A model generated the notes under the pieces. The model was not told where the DNA came from, made no database searches, and saw nothing but the letters and a program-made list of their open reading frames with translations. From positions 1 to 37,031 of the forward strand of contig NZ_CAJUBO010000024.1 in assembly GCF_910584445.1 (NCBI RefSeq): DNA of 37,031 bases, in the 5' to 3' direction. Of the stretch, positions 17,164 through 24,805 are shown piece after piece. A program made the translations under genes and the position numbers. The first letter of the stretch is position 1. Every line of letters starts with the position of its first letter. The DNA is from an uncultured Desulfovibrio sp. GTDB taxonomy: Bacteria; Desulfobacterota; Desulfovibrionia; Desulfovibrionales; Desulfovibrionaceae.

Positions 17164-19746
17164 TCAGGGGGCATTGCGGGCCGTCGTCACGCGTAGCGGA
17201 CCCGCTTCGGGGATGACCACGCTGATCCGGCCGCGGCTTCCCGTATCGAGAAAGGGGATGCCGCGCCCGGCAAGCCACGCCCGAAGGCGGTCGCCCGGAT
17301 AGCCCCAGCGATTGCGGAAGCCGCAGCCGGCAAGGACGAGTTCCGGGCGCACCGCCGCATGGAATTGGGGCAGGAAGCTGCGGTCGGAGCCGTGATGCGG
17401 CGCCACCAGGATGCGGGCGGAAAGCTCCGCCCCGCTTTCGAGCAGGTGGCGGAGCGTCGGCGCCTCCGCATCGCCGGGAAACAGGGCCAGCCCTTCGCCG
17501 TTGCGGGTGAGGCGCAGCACCAGCGACGCATCGTTTCCCGTCCACGCGGCCTGCCCGCCGTTTCCCGGCTCCGGGCCGTTCTCCGGAGCGCGGGGCGGAT
17601 GGAGCACTTCCAGCCGGCAGCCGTCGCCCATGAGCAGCACATCCCCGGCGGCAAGCGTTTCGGCCGCCGCAAGCCGCCGGACCTGACGCCACGGTTCGCG
17701 CCGGTCCGCGGCGGCCTCGCGGCCGTTATGGAACAGGCGTCTCACCCTGAAGGCGCGGAGGAGGTGGAACAGGCCGCCCGTATGGTCGCGATCCGGGTGG
17801 CTGTTGAGGATGGCGTCCAGGCGGGGCGCCTCGTTGTCCGTCAGGGCCGGGTCGAGCAGGGCCTTCCCGACATCAAAGCGGGGCGAGGTCAGGCCGCCCC
17901 CGTCCAGCAGCAGGCGCGTCTGGTCCGGGAGGCGCAGGCCGATGGCAAGCCCCTGGCCCACGTCAAAAACGTCCAGCCGGGGAGCGGGGTCCAGGCGGTC
18001 GCCCAGCCGTAGCGCCGGGCCAGCGCAGAGCAGCAGCAGCCCGGCGGCGATCCAGCGCCGCGCCCGGAGTTTGGCCCCGGGCCAGGTGCCGCCGCCCAGC
18101 AAGGCCAGCGCGATGCCCAGGGCGGCGAAGGCCGGCAGCGCCGTCCAGTGCGGCCGCAGCAGGGCCGGGCCGTCGAGCAGGCCGTGGTGCTGGAGCGTAG
18201 CGAGGAGGGCAAGCAGGGCTTCGCAGGGCAGGACCGCCAGCTCCAGAACGGCGCGCGCCGCGGCGTCCAGACCAGGGGCGGCGCAGGCAAGCCCCAGGGC
18301 CGCCCCCGGCAGGACCAGCAGGTCCACGGCGGGCAGCCAGAGCACGTTGAGCGGGAACCAGACGCCGGGAGTGCCGAAGCGCGCGAGCAGGAAGGGCAGG
18401 AGGCAGACCTGGATGCAGAGGGAAATGACGAAAATGCGGCCCAGGCCCTGAAGGCAGGCGCGCCCTCTGGCCGCCACAGGCCTTTCCGGCGGGGCGCGAC
18501 GCGCGGGCGGGGCGCCCCCGGCCGGCGGCATGGGCCACAGGCGGCGCATGCCGGGCAGGCACAGACAGATGACGGCCACGCAGAGGACGGAGAGCTGGAG
18601 ACTCAGGTCAAAAAGGCTCAGCGGCGAGATCAGGACGATGCAGGCAAGCGCCGCCAGCAGGGCGTCCAGCCCTGTGGCGGTGCGGCCGCGCAGGAGCCAG
18701 AGCGTCATGACGCCGAGCATGCAGGCCGCGCGCAGGAGCGATGCCGGGGCATCGCCGAGCCAGAGATAGAAAAGCGCCGGGGGCAGGCTCGCCAGGGCGA
18801 CCCAGACGGCGCGCGCCCGGAACAGGTAGATGCCGGGGCGCAGGCGCGCGAGCAGGAGGACGCTGAACAGTCCGGCAAGCCCGGCAAGGGCGAGATGCTG
18901 GCCGGAAAGGGCAAGGCTGTGCGCCAGGCTGGCGGCGGCGAATCTTTCCAGCGTGTCGCTGGCAAGAAAGGACCTGTCGCCGAAGAGCAGGGCGGGCAGG
19001 ATGGCCCTGGCCTGTGAGGCGGCATCCCCGCGCGCCGCGCCGAGTGAGGCTTCCGGCGCCGCCGCGCTGTCCGGCGGCCGGAGAACGCGCAGCAGATCGC
19101 GCCGCAGGGATTCCCGCAGGCGCGCGTCCGGCCGTCCCTCGCCGGAGAGCGAGGGGCCGCCCGACCAGCCCCGGCTCCAGATGCGCCAGAACACGCCCCG
19201 GGCCGCCCACCGGGCTTCCTGCGCCTGTTCCCGCGTGTTGGCGAAGCCCCGCACCGGTACGGGGCGGCGGCTCACGCAGACCGTCTGCCCCGCCAGCGGC
19301 CGGAAGCCCGGCTCCTCCCATGTCCAGACGCAGTCCCCGGGCAGGGGGGCATCGGCGTGCCGGGCGCCGGGGAGCGGCTCGGGCCGCACCGCTTCCAGCA
19401 GGATACGCAGCCGTCCGTCAGGCAGCCCCTGGACATGGCGCGCCACGCCGCAGATGCGCGGAGCCGGTTTTTCCGTCGTTTCGCCGTGTTCTGCGGCCAG
19501 CCAGGGCGGTTCCGGCGGCGGCGACCGCAACGGCCCGAGCCGCCACCAGCCCATGGCGAAACCTGCCGCGCACAGCGCGGCCGCCAGGAGGAAACGCCGG
19601 AGCGTCCTGAAGCGGCTGTCGGCAAGGAGGAGGAAAAGGACGGCGCACAGGCCTTCAACGGGGTGGAGCGCGGCCAGGACTCCCGCGCACCAGAACAGCA
19701 GGCAGACCTGCCGGACCAGGAGCGGCTGGAGCGGCGGAACGCGCAT
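17164..19746 (-). CDS. comEC: DNA internalization-related competence protein ComEC/Rec2
   Basis: An 860-residue protein with three parts. The N-terminal hydrophobic and OB-like region (DUF4131, about residues 1-200) starts MRVPPLQPLLVRQVCLLFW. The polytopic competence domain (about 220-560) includes HSLALSGQHLALAGLAGLF. The C-terminal metallo-beta-lactamase domain (about 590-860) carries LNSHPDRDHTGGLFHLL, with the HxDxDH zinc motif, and LVAPHHGSDRS. ComEC forms the channel that takes single-stranded DNA into the cytoplasm during transformation. No other competence gene is nearby. The ATG at 19746 lies 9 bases after smpB, at the end of an operon with ptsH-ptsI-smpB. It converges on mutM (stop to stop, 65 bases). 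Confidence 0.9.
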   Translation of the reverse strand: MRVPPLQPLLVRQVCLLFWCAGVLAALHPVEGLCAVLFLLLADSRFRTLRRFLLAAALCAAGFAMGWWRLGPLRSPPPEPPWLAAEHGETTEKPAPRICGVARHVQGLPDGRLRILLEAVRPEPLPGARHADAPLPGDCVWTWEEPGFRPLAGQTVCVSRRPVPVRGFANTREQAQEARWAARGVFWRIWSRGWSGGPSLSGEGRPDARLRESLRRDLLRVLRPPDSAAAPEASLGAARGDAASQARAILPALLFGDRSFLASDTLERFAAASLAHSLALSGQHLALAGLAGLFSVLLLARLRPGIYLFRARAVWVALASLPPALFYLWLGDAPASLLRAACMLGVMTLWLLRGRTATGLDALLAALACIVLISPLSLFDLSLQLSVLCVAVICLCLPGMRRLWPMPPAGGAPPARRAPPERPVAARGRACLQGLGRIFVISLCIQVCLLPFLLARFGTPGVWFPLNVLWLPAVDLLVLPGAALGLACAAPGLDAAARAVLELAVLPCEALLALLATLQHHGLLDGPALLRPHWTALPAFAALGIALALLGGGTWPGAKLRARRWIAAGLLLLCAGPALRLGDRLDPAPRLDVFDVGQGLAIGLRLPDQTRLLLDGGGLTSPRFDVGKALLDPALTDNEAPRLDAILNSHPDRDHTGGLFHLLRAFRVRRLFHNGREAAADRREPWRQVRRLAAAETLAAGDVLLMGDGCRLEVLHPPRAPENGPEPGNGGQAAWTGNDASLVLRLTRNGEGLALFPGDAEAPTLRHLLESGAELSARILVAPHHGSDRSFLPQFHAAVRPELVLAGCGFRNRWGYPGDRLRAWLAGRGIPFLDTGSRGRISVVIPEAGPLRVTTARNAP

Positions 19747-19755
19747 GCCGCCGGT

Positions 19756-20211
19756 TCAGGCCAGTTCGCGCGCCATGTCCCGCTCTTCGGCGCGGCGTTT
19801 GAGGGTCTCCCGGTGGTCATGGAGTTTTTTGCCGCGCCCCAGGGCGATCTCCACCTTGATCTTCCCGCGGCTGAAATACAGGCGCACGGGCACCACGGTC
19901 AGCCCCTTCTGGGCAACGGTGCCCGCCAGGCGCCCGATCTCGCGGGCGTGGAGGAGGAGGCGGCGGGGCCTGTCCGGGTCCTGCGGGGCGTAGCCCGCGT
20001 TGGCGTAGGGCGCCACATGGAGCGAGACCAGCCACGCCTCGCCCTGGCGAAATTCCACATAGCTGTCGATGAAATTCACCTTGCCCGCACGGATGCTCTT
20101 GACTTCGGGACCGGTGAGGGAAATGCCCGCCTCCAGGAACTCCGAAAGCTCGTAGAGGTGGCGCGCCTTCTTGTTGACGGCAATGGCTGAGGAGGGTGTT
20201 TTCTTGCTCAT
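19756..20211 (-). CDS. smpB: SsrA-binding protein
   Basis: A 151-residue tmRNA partner that rescues stalled ribosomes. Core features are visible: NKKARHLYELSEFLEAGISLTGPEVKSIRAG near the N-terminus, then the YSRGKIKVEIAL-like segment (LYFSRGKIKVEIALGRGKKLHDHRET), and a basic C-terminal tail (LKRRAEERDMARELA). The length matches the family. Its ATG overlaps the ptsI stop as ATGA (20208-20211), suggesting coupling. comEC follows 9 bases later. The tmRNA gene itself is not in this window. Confidence 0.97.
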   Translation of the reverse strand: MSKKTPSSAIAVNKKARHLYELSEFLEAGISLTGPEVKSIRAGKVNFIDSYVEFRQGEAWLVSLHVAPYANAGYAPQDPDRPRRLLLHAREIGRLAGTVAQKGLTVVPVRLYFSRGKIKVEIALGRGKKLHDHRETLKRRAEERDMARELA

Positions 20212-21977
20212 GGCTGGCCGGGCGTTGCATGGTTGGTGGCGAGAAAGGAAAACTCCTGCCCGAGCAGGCGGCGCAGCCGCTCATGGATGTTCTGGCGGGC
20301 CGCCCCCGCGTCGGGCATGGTCAGCACGGTGTGGACAAGCTCCGCGCAGGTGTCCGTATCCAGCTTGCGGAGCATGTGCTTGATGCCCGGCACGAAGCGC
20401 GGCGCGGCCGAGAGCGCGTCGATGCCCATGCCGAGCAGGAGGGCCACGCCGCAGGGGTCGGAAGCGAACTCCCCGCAGACGGAGACCGGGATGCCCTCCC
20501 GGTGGGCCGCGTCCACCACCCGCTTGAGCGAGCGTACCACGGCCGGGTGGAGCGGCTCGTGCAGATAGGCCACATGGCGGTTGTTGCGGTCGATCGCCAT
20601 GAGGTAATGCACAAGGTCATTGGTGCCGATGCTGAAAAAATCGCACTCGCGCGCCAGCGTGTCGGCGGTCAGGATGGCGGCGGGCGTTTCCACCATGACG
20701 CCCAGGGGCAGGCGCCCGGCATGGGCAAGCCCCCTGGCCCGAAGCTCCTGCCGCAGTTCCTGAAGGATGCGCCGCACGCTGCGGACTTCCCGGCTGTCGG
20801 TGATCATGGGCAGCATGAGGGCCACGTTGCCCTCCGCTCCCGCGCGCAGGAGCGCCCTGAGCTGGGCGCGGAAAAGCTCCTCGTGGGCGAGGCAGAAGCG
20901 GATGCCGCGCAGGCCGAGCGCCGGGTTCGGCTCCCGCAGGGCCGCGTGCGCGGGCAGCGCCTTGTCCGCGCCCACGTCCAGCGTGCGGAAGATGACCTGT
21001 TCCGGCGCCACATGCGAGGCCACGGCGGCATATTCCGCGAAAAGCGCATCCTCGCCGGGCAGCTCCTTGCCCAGATAGGCAAATTCCGTGCGGTACAGGC
21101 CGACGCCGTCGGCGCCGCACCCGGCCAGCTCCCGAAGCTCGGCGGCGTTCTCCAGATTGACGCGCACGCTGACGCGCACGCCGTCCCGGCTCTCGGCGGG
21201 CCGGCGGGAGGTGGCGCGGGCATGGCGTTCCCAGCTTTCGTAGCTCTCCTTCCGGCGCGCGTAGCGCGCAAGGTCCTCCTCGTCGGGATCGAGAAGGACG
21301 CAGCCGGAAAGGCCGTCCACAATGACCGTCTCGCCATCGCGCGCCGCGTCGGGCAGGCCCGTGACCCCCACCAGGGCGGGCACGCGCAGGCTGCGCGCCA
21401 GGATGGCCGTGTGCGAGGTGGGTCCCCCTTCGGCGGTGAGGATGCCCAGGATGGCATCCGGCTCCAGTTCCATGACATCGGCGGGAGAAAGATCCTCGGC
21501 CACCAGGACGCCCGCGCCCGGCCCGCCGCGCGGCGCGGCGCCGCCCGCCAGGGCCTCCCCGAGCCGCAGCCCCATGGCCCGGACATCCTGCGCCCGGTCG
21601 CGGAGATAGGGGTCGTCCATGCCGCGAAAGAGGTCGCAGAGTTCCTCCACCGTTTCCTCCAGCGCCCATACGGCGCAGATCTTGCGGTGGCGGATGCGGG
21701 CCAGGGCCGTGCCCAGCAGGCGCGGATCGCGGGCCAGCTCCATCTGGGCGGCCACGATCTCGTCATAGTCGGCCAGAGGGGCGGGCATGGCCGCCAGGGT
21801 CTTTTCCAGCGCGGCGCGCACCTGCGCGGCCGCCCGGCGCAGGGCTTCCTCCTCGGCGGGGATGGTCTCGTCCGTTATGCGGCGGCGCTCCCCGCGCAAG
21901 GCGCCGTGCAGGTGGCGGATCCTGCCCAGGGCGAGTCCGGGCGAGACGGAAATGCCGAAAATGACCGCGCGCGCCAT
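20208..21977 (-). CDS. ptsI: Phosphoenolpyruvate-protein phosphotransferase (PTS enzyme I)
   Basis: A 589-residue enzyme that takes phosphate from phosphoenolpyruvate and passes it to HPr. The active-site His189 sits in GILTAEGGPTSHTAILARS. The later PEP-utilising TIM-barrel shows VGLYRTEFAYLG, RTLDVGADK, LGLRGIRFCL and DFFSIGTNDLVHYLMAIDR. An upstream open frame of 82 residues is rejected because the enzyme-I alignment begins MARAVIFGISVSPGLALG at 21977, one base after the ptsH stop. It overlaps smpB by four bases. No sugar-specific PTS component is in the window, so the target pathway is open; regulatory PTS systems are common in this lineage. Confidence 0.97.
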   Translation of the reverse strand: MARAVIFGISVSPGLALGRIRHLHGALRGERRRITDETIPAEEEALRRAAAQVRAALEKTLAAMPAPLADYDEIVAAQMELARDPRLLGTALARIRHRKICAVWALEETVEELCDLFRGMDDPYLRDRAQDVRAMGLRLGEALAGGAAPRGGPGAGVLVAEDLSPADVMELEPDAILGILTAEGGPTSHTAILARSLRVPALVGVTGLPDAARDGETVIVDGLSGCVLLDPDEEDLARYARRKESYESWERHARATSRRPAESRDGVRVSVRVNLENAAELRELAGCGADGVGLYRTEFAYLGKELPGEDALFAEYAAVASHVAPEQVIFRTLDVGADKALPAHAALREPNPALGLRGIRFCLAHEELFRAQLRALLRAGAEGNVALMLPMITDSREVRSVRRILQELRQELRARGLAHAGRLPLGVMVETPAAILTADTLARECDFFSIGTNDLVHYLMAIDRNNRHVAYLHEPLHPAVVRSLKRVVDAAHREGIPVSVCGEFASDPCGVALLLGMGIDALSAAPRFVPGIKHMLRKLDTDTCAELVHTVLTMPDAGAARQNIHERLRRLLGQEFSFLATNHATPGQP

Positions 21978-21978
21978 G

Positions 21979-22269
21979 TCATTCCTGCATGTCGGCGAGC
22001 AGGCCGCCCAGATCAAGCAGGGCCGCCCGCGCATCTTCGCCGCTGGCGAGAAGGATGAGCTGGGAATTGGCCGCCGGCGCCAGGGAGAGCAGGTCGAGCA
22101 TGCTCTTGGCGTCGGCTTCGCCGGTCTCGCTGATGCAGCGGATATCCGAGGAGTACCGCCGCGCCGCCTTCGCCAGCCGCGCGGCGGGGCGAGAGTGCAG
22201 GCCCCCGCGCAGGGTGAGGACAAGGTTCAGGGCAAGGCCCCGGGGCGTCTCGCGGATGGAATGAGCCAT
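21979..22269 (-). CDS. ptsH: Phosphocarrier protein HPr
   Basis: A 96-residue phosphocarrier. The active-site His25 lies in LRGGLHSRPAARLAK. The regulatory region GEADAKSMLDLLSLAPA carries Ser56, at the position of the Ser46 phosphorylated by HPr kinase. Residues about 60-96 complete the family fold (QLILLASGEDARAALLDLGGLLAD). It precedes ptsI by one base (TGACATG junction). The hairpin at 22400-22465 separates it from rsmI, so ptsH-ptsI-smpB-comEC may be an own unit, although no convincing promoter was seen. Confidence 0.93.
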   Translation of the reverse strand: MAHSIRETPRGLALNLVLTLRGGLHSRPAARLAKAARRYSSDIRCISETGEADAKSMLDLLSLAPAANSQLILLASGEDARAALLDLGGLLADMQE

Positions 22270-22399
22270 GGCATCGTCTCCCGCGCCGTCTTAGCATGGA
22301 GCGCGCGTGGCGTCCATGGCCGCGCGGGGGCGGGGGAGGGGGCGGCGAGCGGAAAAACCTCTCTTTGGCACCGAAAACAAAAGGCGTGGTATACAAGGC

Positions 22400-22465
22400 G
22401 ATTGATGGATATTCAGGTCCCATTCGTCGTTCCGCTCCGGCGGGAATGGGGAATATCCATCAATC
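22400..22465 (-). terminator. Long hairpin between rsmI and ptsH
   Basis: GATTGATGGATATTC (22400-22414) pairs perfectly with GAATATCCATCAATC (22451-22465). An inner CCCATTC (22419-22425) pairs with GAATGGG (22444-22450). On the minus strand it begins at the rsmI stop codon and is followed by a T-rich tract (CTTTTGTTTT, near 22374-22384). It could terminate the trmD-rsmI unit before ptsH. The stem is longer and AT-richer than a standard terminator. Confidence 0.6.
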
Positions 22466-23314
22466 ACTCTGAGCCTGCGGGGCGAGACCGGGAATAAGGG
22501 CGTACAGCTCCTTGACGCTCCAGCCGGGCAGCCGGGCGCGCGCCTCGCGCGCGGCCTCGCGCGGTCTGGACCCCTGCGCGAGGCAGGCGCGCAGGCAGCG
22601 TTCCGCCTCTTCCCGGGAGGCGCGGGCCGCGTCCCCTTCCGGTGGCCCGAGGATGACCGTGATTTCCCCCAGAAGCTCCCCGGGAAGCTCTTCGGCGCGT
22701 TCCAGGCGGCCCAGGAGGAACTCCTCATGGGTCTTGGTGAGTTCGCGGCAGACGGCCAGTTCGCGCGGGCCAAGGATCCCGGCGGCAAGGGCGAGGCTTT
22801 GGCCGAGCCTGTCCCTGCGCTCGAAGAAAATGAGCGATCCGGGCACGGCCGCATAGGCCCGGAACAGGGCGCGGCGACCGGCAACGTCCCGGGGAAGGAA
22901 GCCCAGGAACGTGAAGGGCAGCGGCGGCAGGCCCGCGGCGCTGAGGGCCGCGACCGGCGCGGACGGTCCCGGCACGGGCGAAACAGGAAGCCCTTCGTGG
23001 CGGCAGGCGCGCACCAGCCGGTAGCCGGGGTCGGCCAGAAGCGGCGTGCCCGCGTCCGAGATGAGGGCCACATGGGCGCCCCCGCGCAGGGCCGCGAGCG
23101 CCTCCTCGCGGCGTTCCTCCTCGTTCTGTTCGTAAAAGCTCAGGAAACGCCGGGGCGCGAGGCCCAGGCGCCGAAAGAGCGCGGCCGCGCGGCGCGTGTC
23201 CTCAGCAAGGACAAGATCCGCGCCTTCAAGGATCTCGCGGGCGCGGGGCGAAAGGTCACCAGGGTTGCCAAGCGGCGTGGCGACGATCCACAGACGGGGT
23301 GAAGTCGAAGGCAT
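22460..23314 (-). CDS. rsmI: 16S rRNA 2'-O-methyltransferase RsmI
   Basis: A 284-residue tetrapyrrole-methylase-fold enzyme that methylates the ribose of C1402 in 16S rRNA using S-adenosylmethionine. Motifs include LWIVATPLGNPGDLSPRAREIL at the start, ALISDAGTPLLADPGYRLV, PVPGPSAPVAALSAAGLP, FFERRDRL and CRELTKTHEEFLLGRL. These match the family end to end. Its ATG at 23314 lies 59 bases inside the end of yraN; no later start would keep the conserved IVATPLGN strand. The hairpin at 22400-22465 overlaps its stop codon. Confidence 0.96.
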   Translation of the reverse strand: MPSTSPRLWIVATPLGNPGDLSPRAREILEGADLVLAEDTRRAAALFRRLGLAPRRFLSFYEQNEEERREEALAALRGGAHVALISDAGTPLLADPGYRLVRACRHEGLPVSPVPGPSAPVAALSAAGLPPLPFTFLGFLPRDVAGRRALFRAYAAVPGSLIFFERRDRLGQSLALAAGILGPRELAVCRELTKTHEEFLLGRLERAEELPGELLGEITVILGPPEGDAARASREEAERCLRACLAQGSRPREAAREARARLPGWSVKELYALIPGLAPQAQSD

Positions 23315-23681
23315 GGCGGTAATGCTCGGCGCTGAAGGTTCCGTCGCGGGCGATCAGGCAGACGACATCGAAACGGCAGGGCGCGTCCCAGGCGTCATGG
23401 GCCGCGAGCCACGCCTGGGCGGCGCGTCCCAGGCTGCGCTGTTTGGCCGGGGTGAGGGCGCCTTCCGGGCCGCCCCGTTCCCGGCTGGTCCGGGTCTTCA
23501 CTTCCACAAAAACCACGGTGCCGCCGTCCCGGCAGACAAGGTCCAGCTCCAGGCGGCCCTGGCGCCAGTTCCGGTCGAGAATACGCAGCCCGGCGCGGCG
23601 CAGGATGCCGGCGGCCGCTTCCTCGCCCTGGCGGCCGAGGGCAAGGTGCGGGGCGGTCCCCTTCAGCACAGTTTTCCCCAT
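23256..23681 (-). CDS. YraN-family (UPF0102) putative endonuclease-like protein
   Basis: A 141-residue protein with the restriction-endonuclease-like core: LGRQGEEAAAGILRRAGLRILDRNW, then LELDLVCRDGGTVVFVEVKTRTS, where the Asp and the ExK motif sit in the expected order. No DNA-cutting activity is established for most members; a role in DNA processing or repair is suspected. The ATG at 23681 is chosen over an upstream start at 23753 because the family begins near LGRQGEE and the first 24 residues there are low-complexity Arg/Pro. It overlaps rnhB by 19 bases and rsmI by 59 bases, so the three are probably translationally coupled. Confidence 0.85.
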   Translation of the reverse strand: MGKTVLKGTAPHLALGRQGEEAAAGILRRAGLRILDRNWRQGRLELDLVCRDGGTVVFVEVKTRTSRERGGPEGALTPAKQRSLGRAAQAWLAAHDAWDAPCRFDVVCLIARDGTFSAEHYRHAFDFTPSVDRRHAAWQPW

Positions 23682-24331
23682 GCGGCGCCCGGGGCGTCGT
23701 CGGGCGGAAGATCGGCGGGGACGCCCCGGAAGGTGCGCCGGTGGAGCGGGCACGGTCCCAGGCGGCGCAGGGCCGCGAGGTGCTCGCGGGTGCCGTAGCC
23801 CATGTGGCGTTCAAGCCCGTAGCCGGGCCAGCGCCGCGAAAGCGCGCGCATGAGCCGGTCGCGGAACGTCTTGGCAAGGATGGAAGCGGCGGAAATGGCG
23901 GGTTCGCTCCTGTCGCCGCCCACCAGGGCGCGCTGGCGGGGCGGCGGCGCGTGCCGGTGCGCGCTGCGCCACGCCGTGGCGAGCATGTCGGGGGGGAGAG
24001 TCCTGTTGCCGTCGATGAGCAGGAGCGCGGGTGGCGTGCGGAGCGAGCGGACGGCGAGGCTCATGGACTCCAGTGTGGCCTGGAGGATGTTGACGCGCTC
24101 GATGCGCCGGCTCCAGACGACGCCCAGGCCCCAGGCGACGGCGCATGCACGGATGGCCGGGTCCAGCGCCTCGCGCTGGCGCGCCGAGAGCAGTTTGGAA
24201 TCGGTGAGGCCCGGCAGGTCGAAACGCGACGGCAGAATGACCGCCGCCGCCACCACCGGACCGGCCAGACAACCGCGCCCGGCTTCGTCGATGCCCGCGA
24301 CAGGAGACGGCTCCCGAACAGGAGCCGGCAC
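23663..24331 (-). CDS. rnhB: Ribonuclease HII
   Basis: A 222-residue enzyme that removes RNA from RNA-DNA hybrids, including single ribonucleotides in DNA. The catalytic core reads VAGIDEAGRGCLAGPVVAAAVIL (Asp and Glu of the first motif), then LTDSKLLSARQREAL, LLIDGNRTL, VGGDRSEPAISAASILAKTFRDRLM, and HMGYGTREHLAALRRLGPCPLHRRTF. All four acidic motifs are present. The start at 24331 places the core near residue 12, normal for the family. It lies between rplS (84 bases upstream) and yraN (19-base overlap). Confidence 0.96.
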   Translation of the reverse strand: MPAPVREPSPVAGIDEAGRGCLAGPVVAAAVILPSRFDLPGLTDSKLLSARQREALDPAIRACAVAWGLGVVWSRRIERVNILQATLESMSLAVRSLRTPPALLLIDGNRTLPPDMLATAWRSAHRHAPPPRQRALVGGDRSEPAISAASILAKTFRDRLMRALSRRWPGYGLERHMGYGTREHLAALRRLGPCPLHRRTFRGVPADLPPDDAPGAAWGKLC

Positions 24332-24377
24332 GCTCCCGGAGTATCCGGGAAGGAGCGGAGCCGAGGCTCCGTCCGTG

Positions 24378-24405
24378 GCGGACGCCGGGCGCGCCCGGCG
24401 TCCGC
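24378..24405. terminator. Perfect 28-base palindrome between rplS and rnhB
   Basis: Positions 24378-24405 equal their own reverse complement, centred between 24391 and 24392, with no loop beyond the centre. It lies just after the rplS stop. A strong stem here could stabilise or end the trmD-rplS message. No U-run follows on either strand. Confidence 0.6.
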
Positions 24406-24414
24406 GGGGCGCGC

Positions 24415-24762
24415 TCAGTAGCGGGCGCGCGGCTTGATGCGGGCCGCCTTGCCCTTGAGTCCGCGCAGATAGTAGAGGCGGCTGCGGCGCACGCGTCCCT
24501 GGGCCACGACCTCCACATGATCGATGAAGGGCGAGTTGATGGGGAAGATGCGCTCCACGCCCACGCCGTCGGAGATCTTGCGCACGGTGAAACTGGCATT
24601 GGTGTCGCCGCGCTTGATGCGGATGACATTGCCCTGGAACACCTGGATGCGTTCCTTCTCGCCCTCGACGATGCGCAGATGCACCTTGACCGTGTCGCCC
24701 GAACGGAAGGCGGGCATGTCCATGCGCATGTTCTCGCGCGCGATCTTCTTGATGATATCCAT
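24415..24762 (-). CDS. rplS: 50S ribosomal protein L19
   Basis: A 115-residue large-subunit protein at the 30S-50S interface. It reads MDIIKKIARENMRMDMPAFRSGDTVKVHLRIVEGEKERIQVFQGNVI and then FTVRKISDGVGVERIFPINSPFIDHVEVVAQGRVRRSRLYYLRGLKGKAARI, matching L19 throughout. AAGGAG sits 5 bases before the ATG at 24762. The long upstream in-frame extension is not part of the protein. It follows trmD by 43 bases, the usual neighbour. Confidence 0.98.
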   Translation of the reverse strand: MDIIKKIARENMRMDMPAFRSGDTVKVHLRIVEGEKERIQVFQGNVIRIKRGDTNASFTVRKISDGVGVERIFPINSPFIDHVEVVAQGRVRRSRLYYLRGLKGKAARIKPRARY

Positions 24763-24805
24763 TTCGACTCCTTCATCGGGGCCTTCGCGGGGCGGGCCGC
24801 CGTCT

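Noticed and set aside
22289..22316. Promoter for ptsH on the minus strand
   Set aside because: A TGGACG/CTAAGA pair with 16-base spacing exists but matches the consensus poorly and would leave an implausibly short leader.
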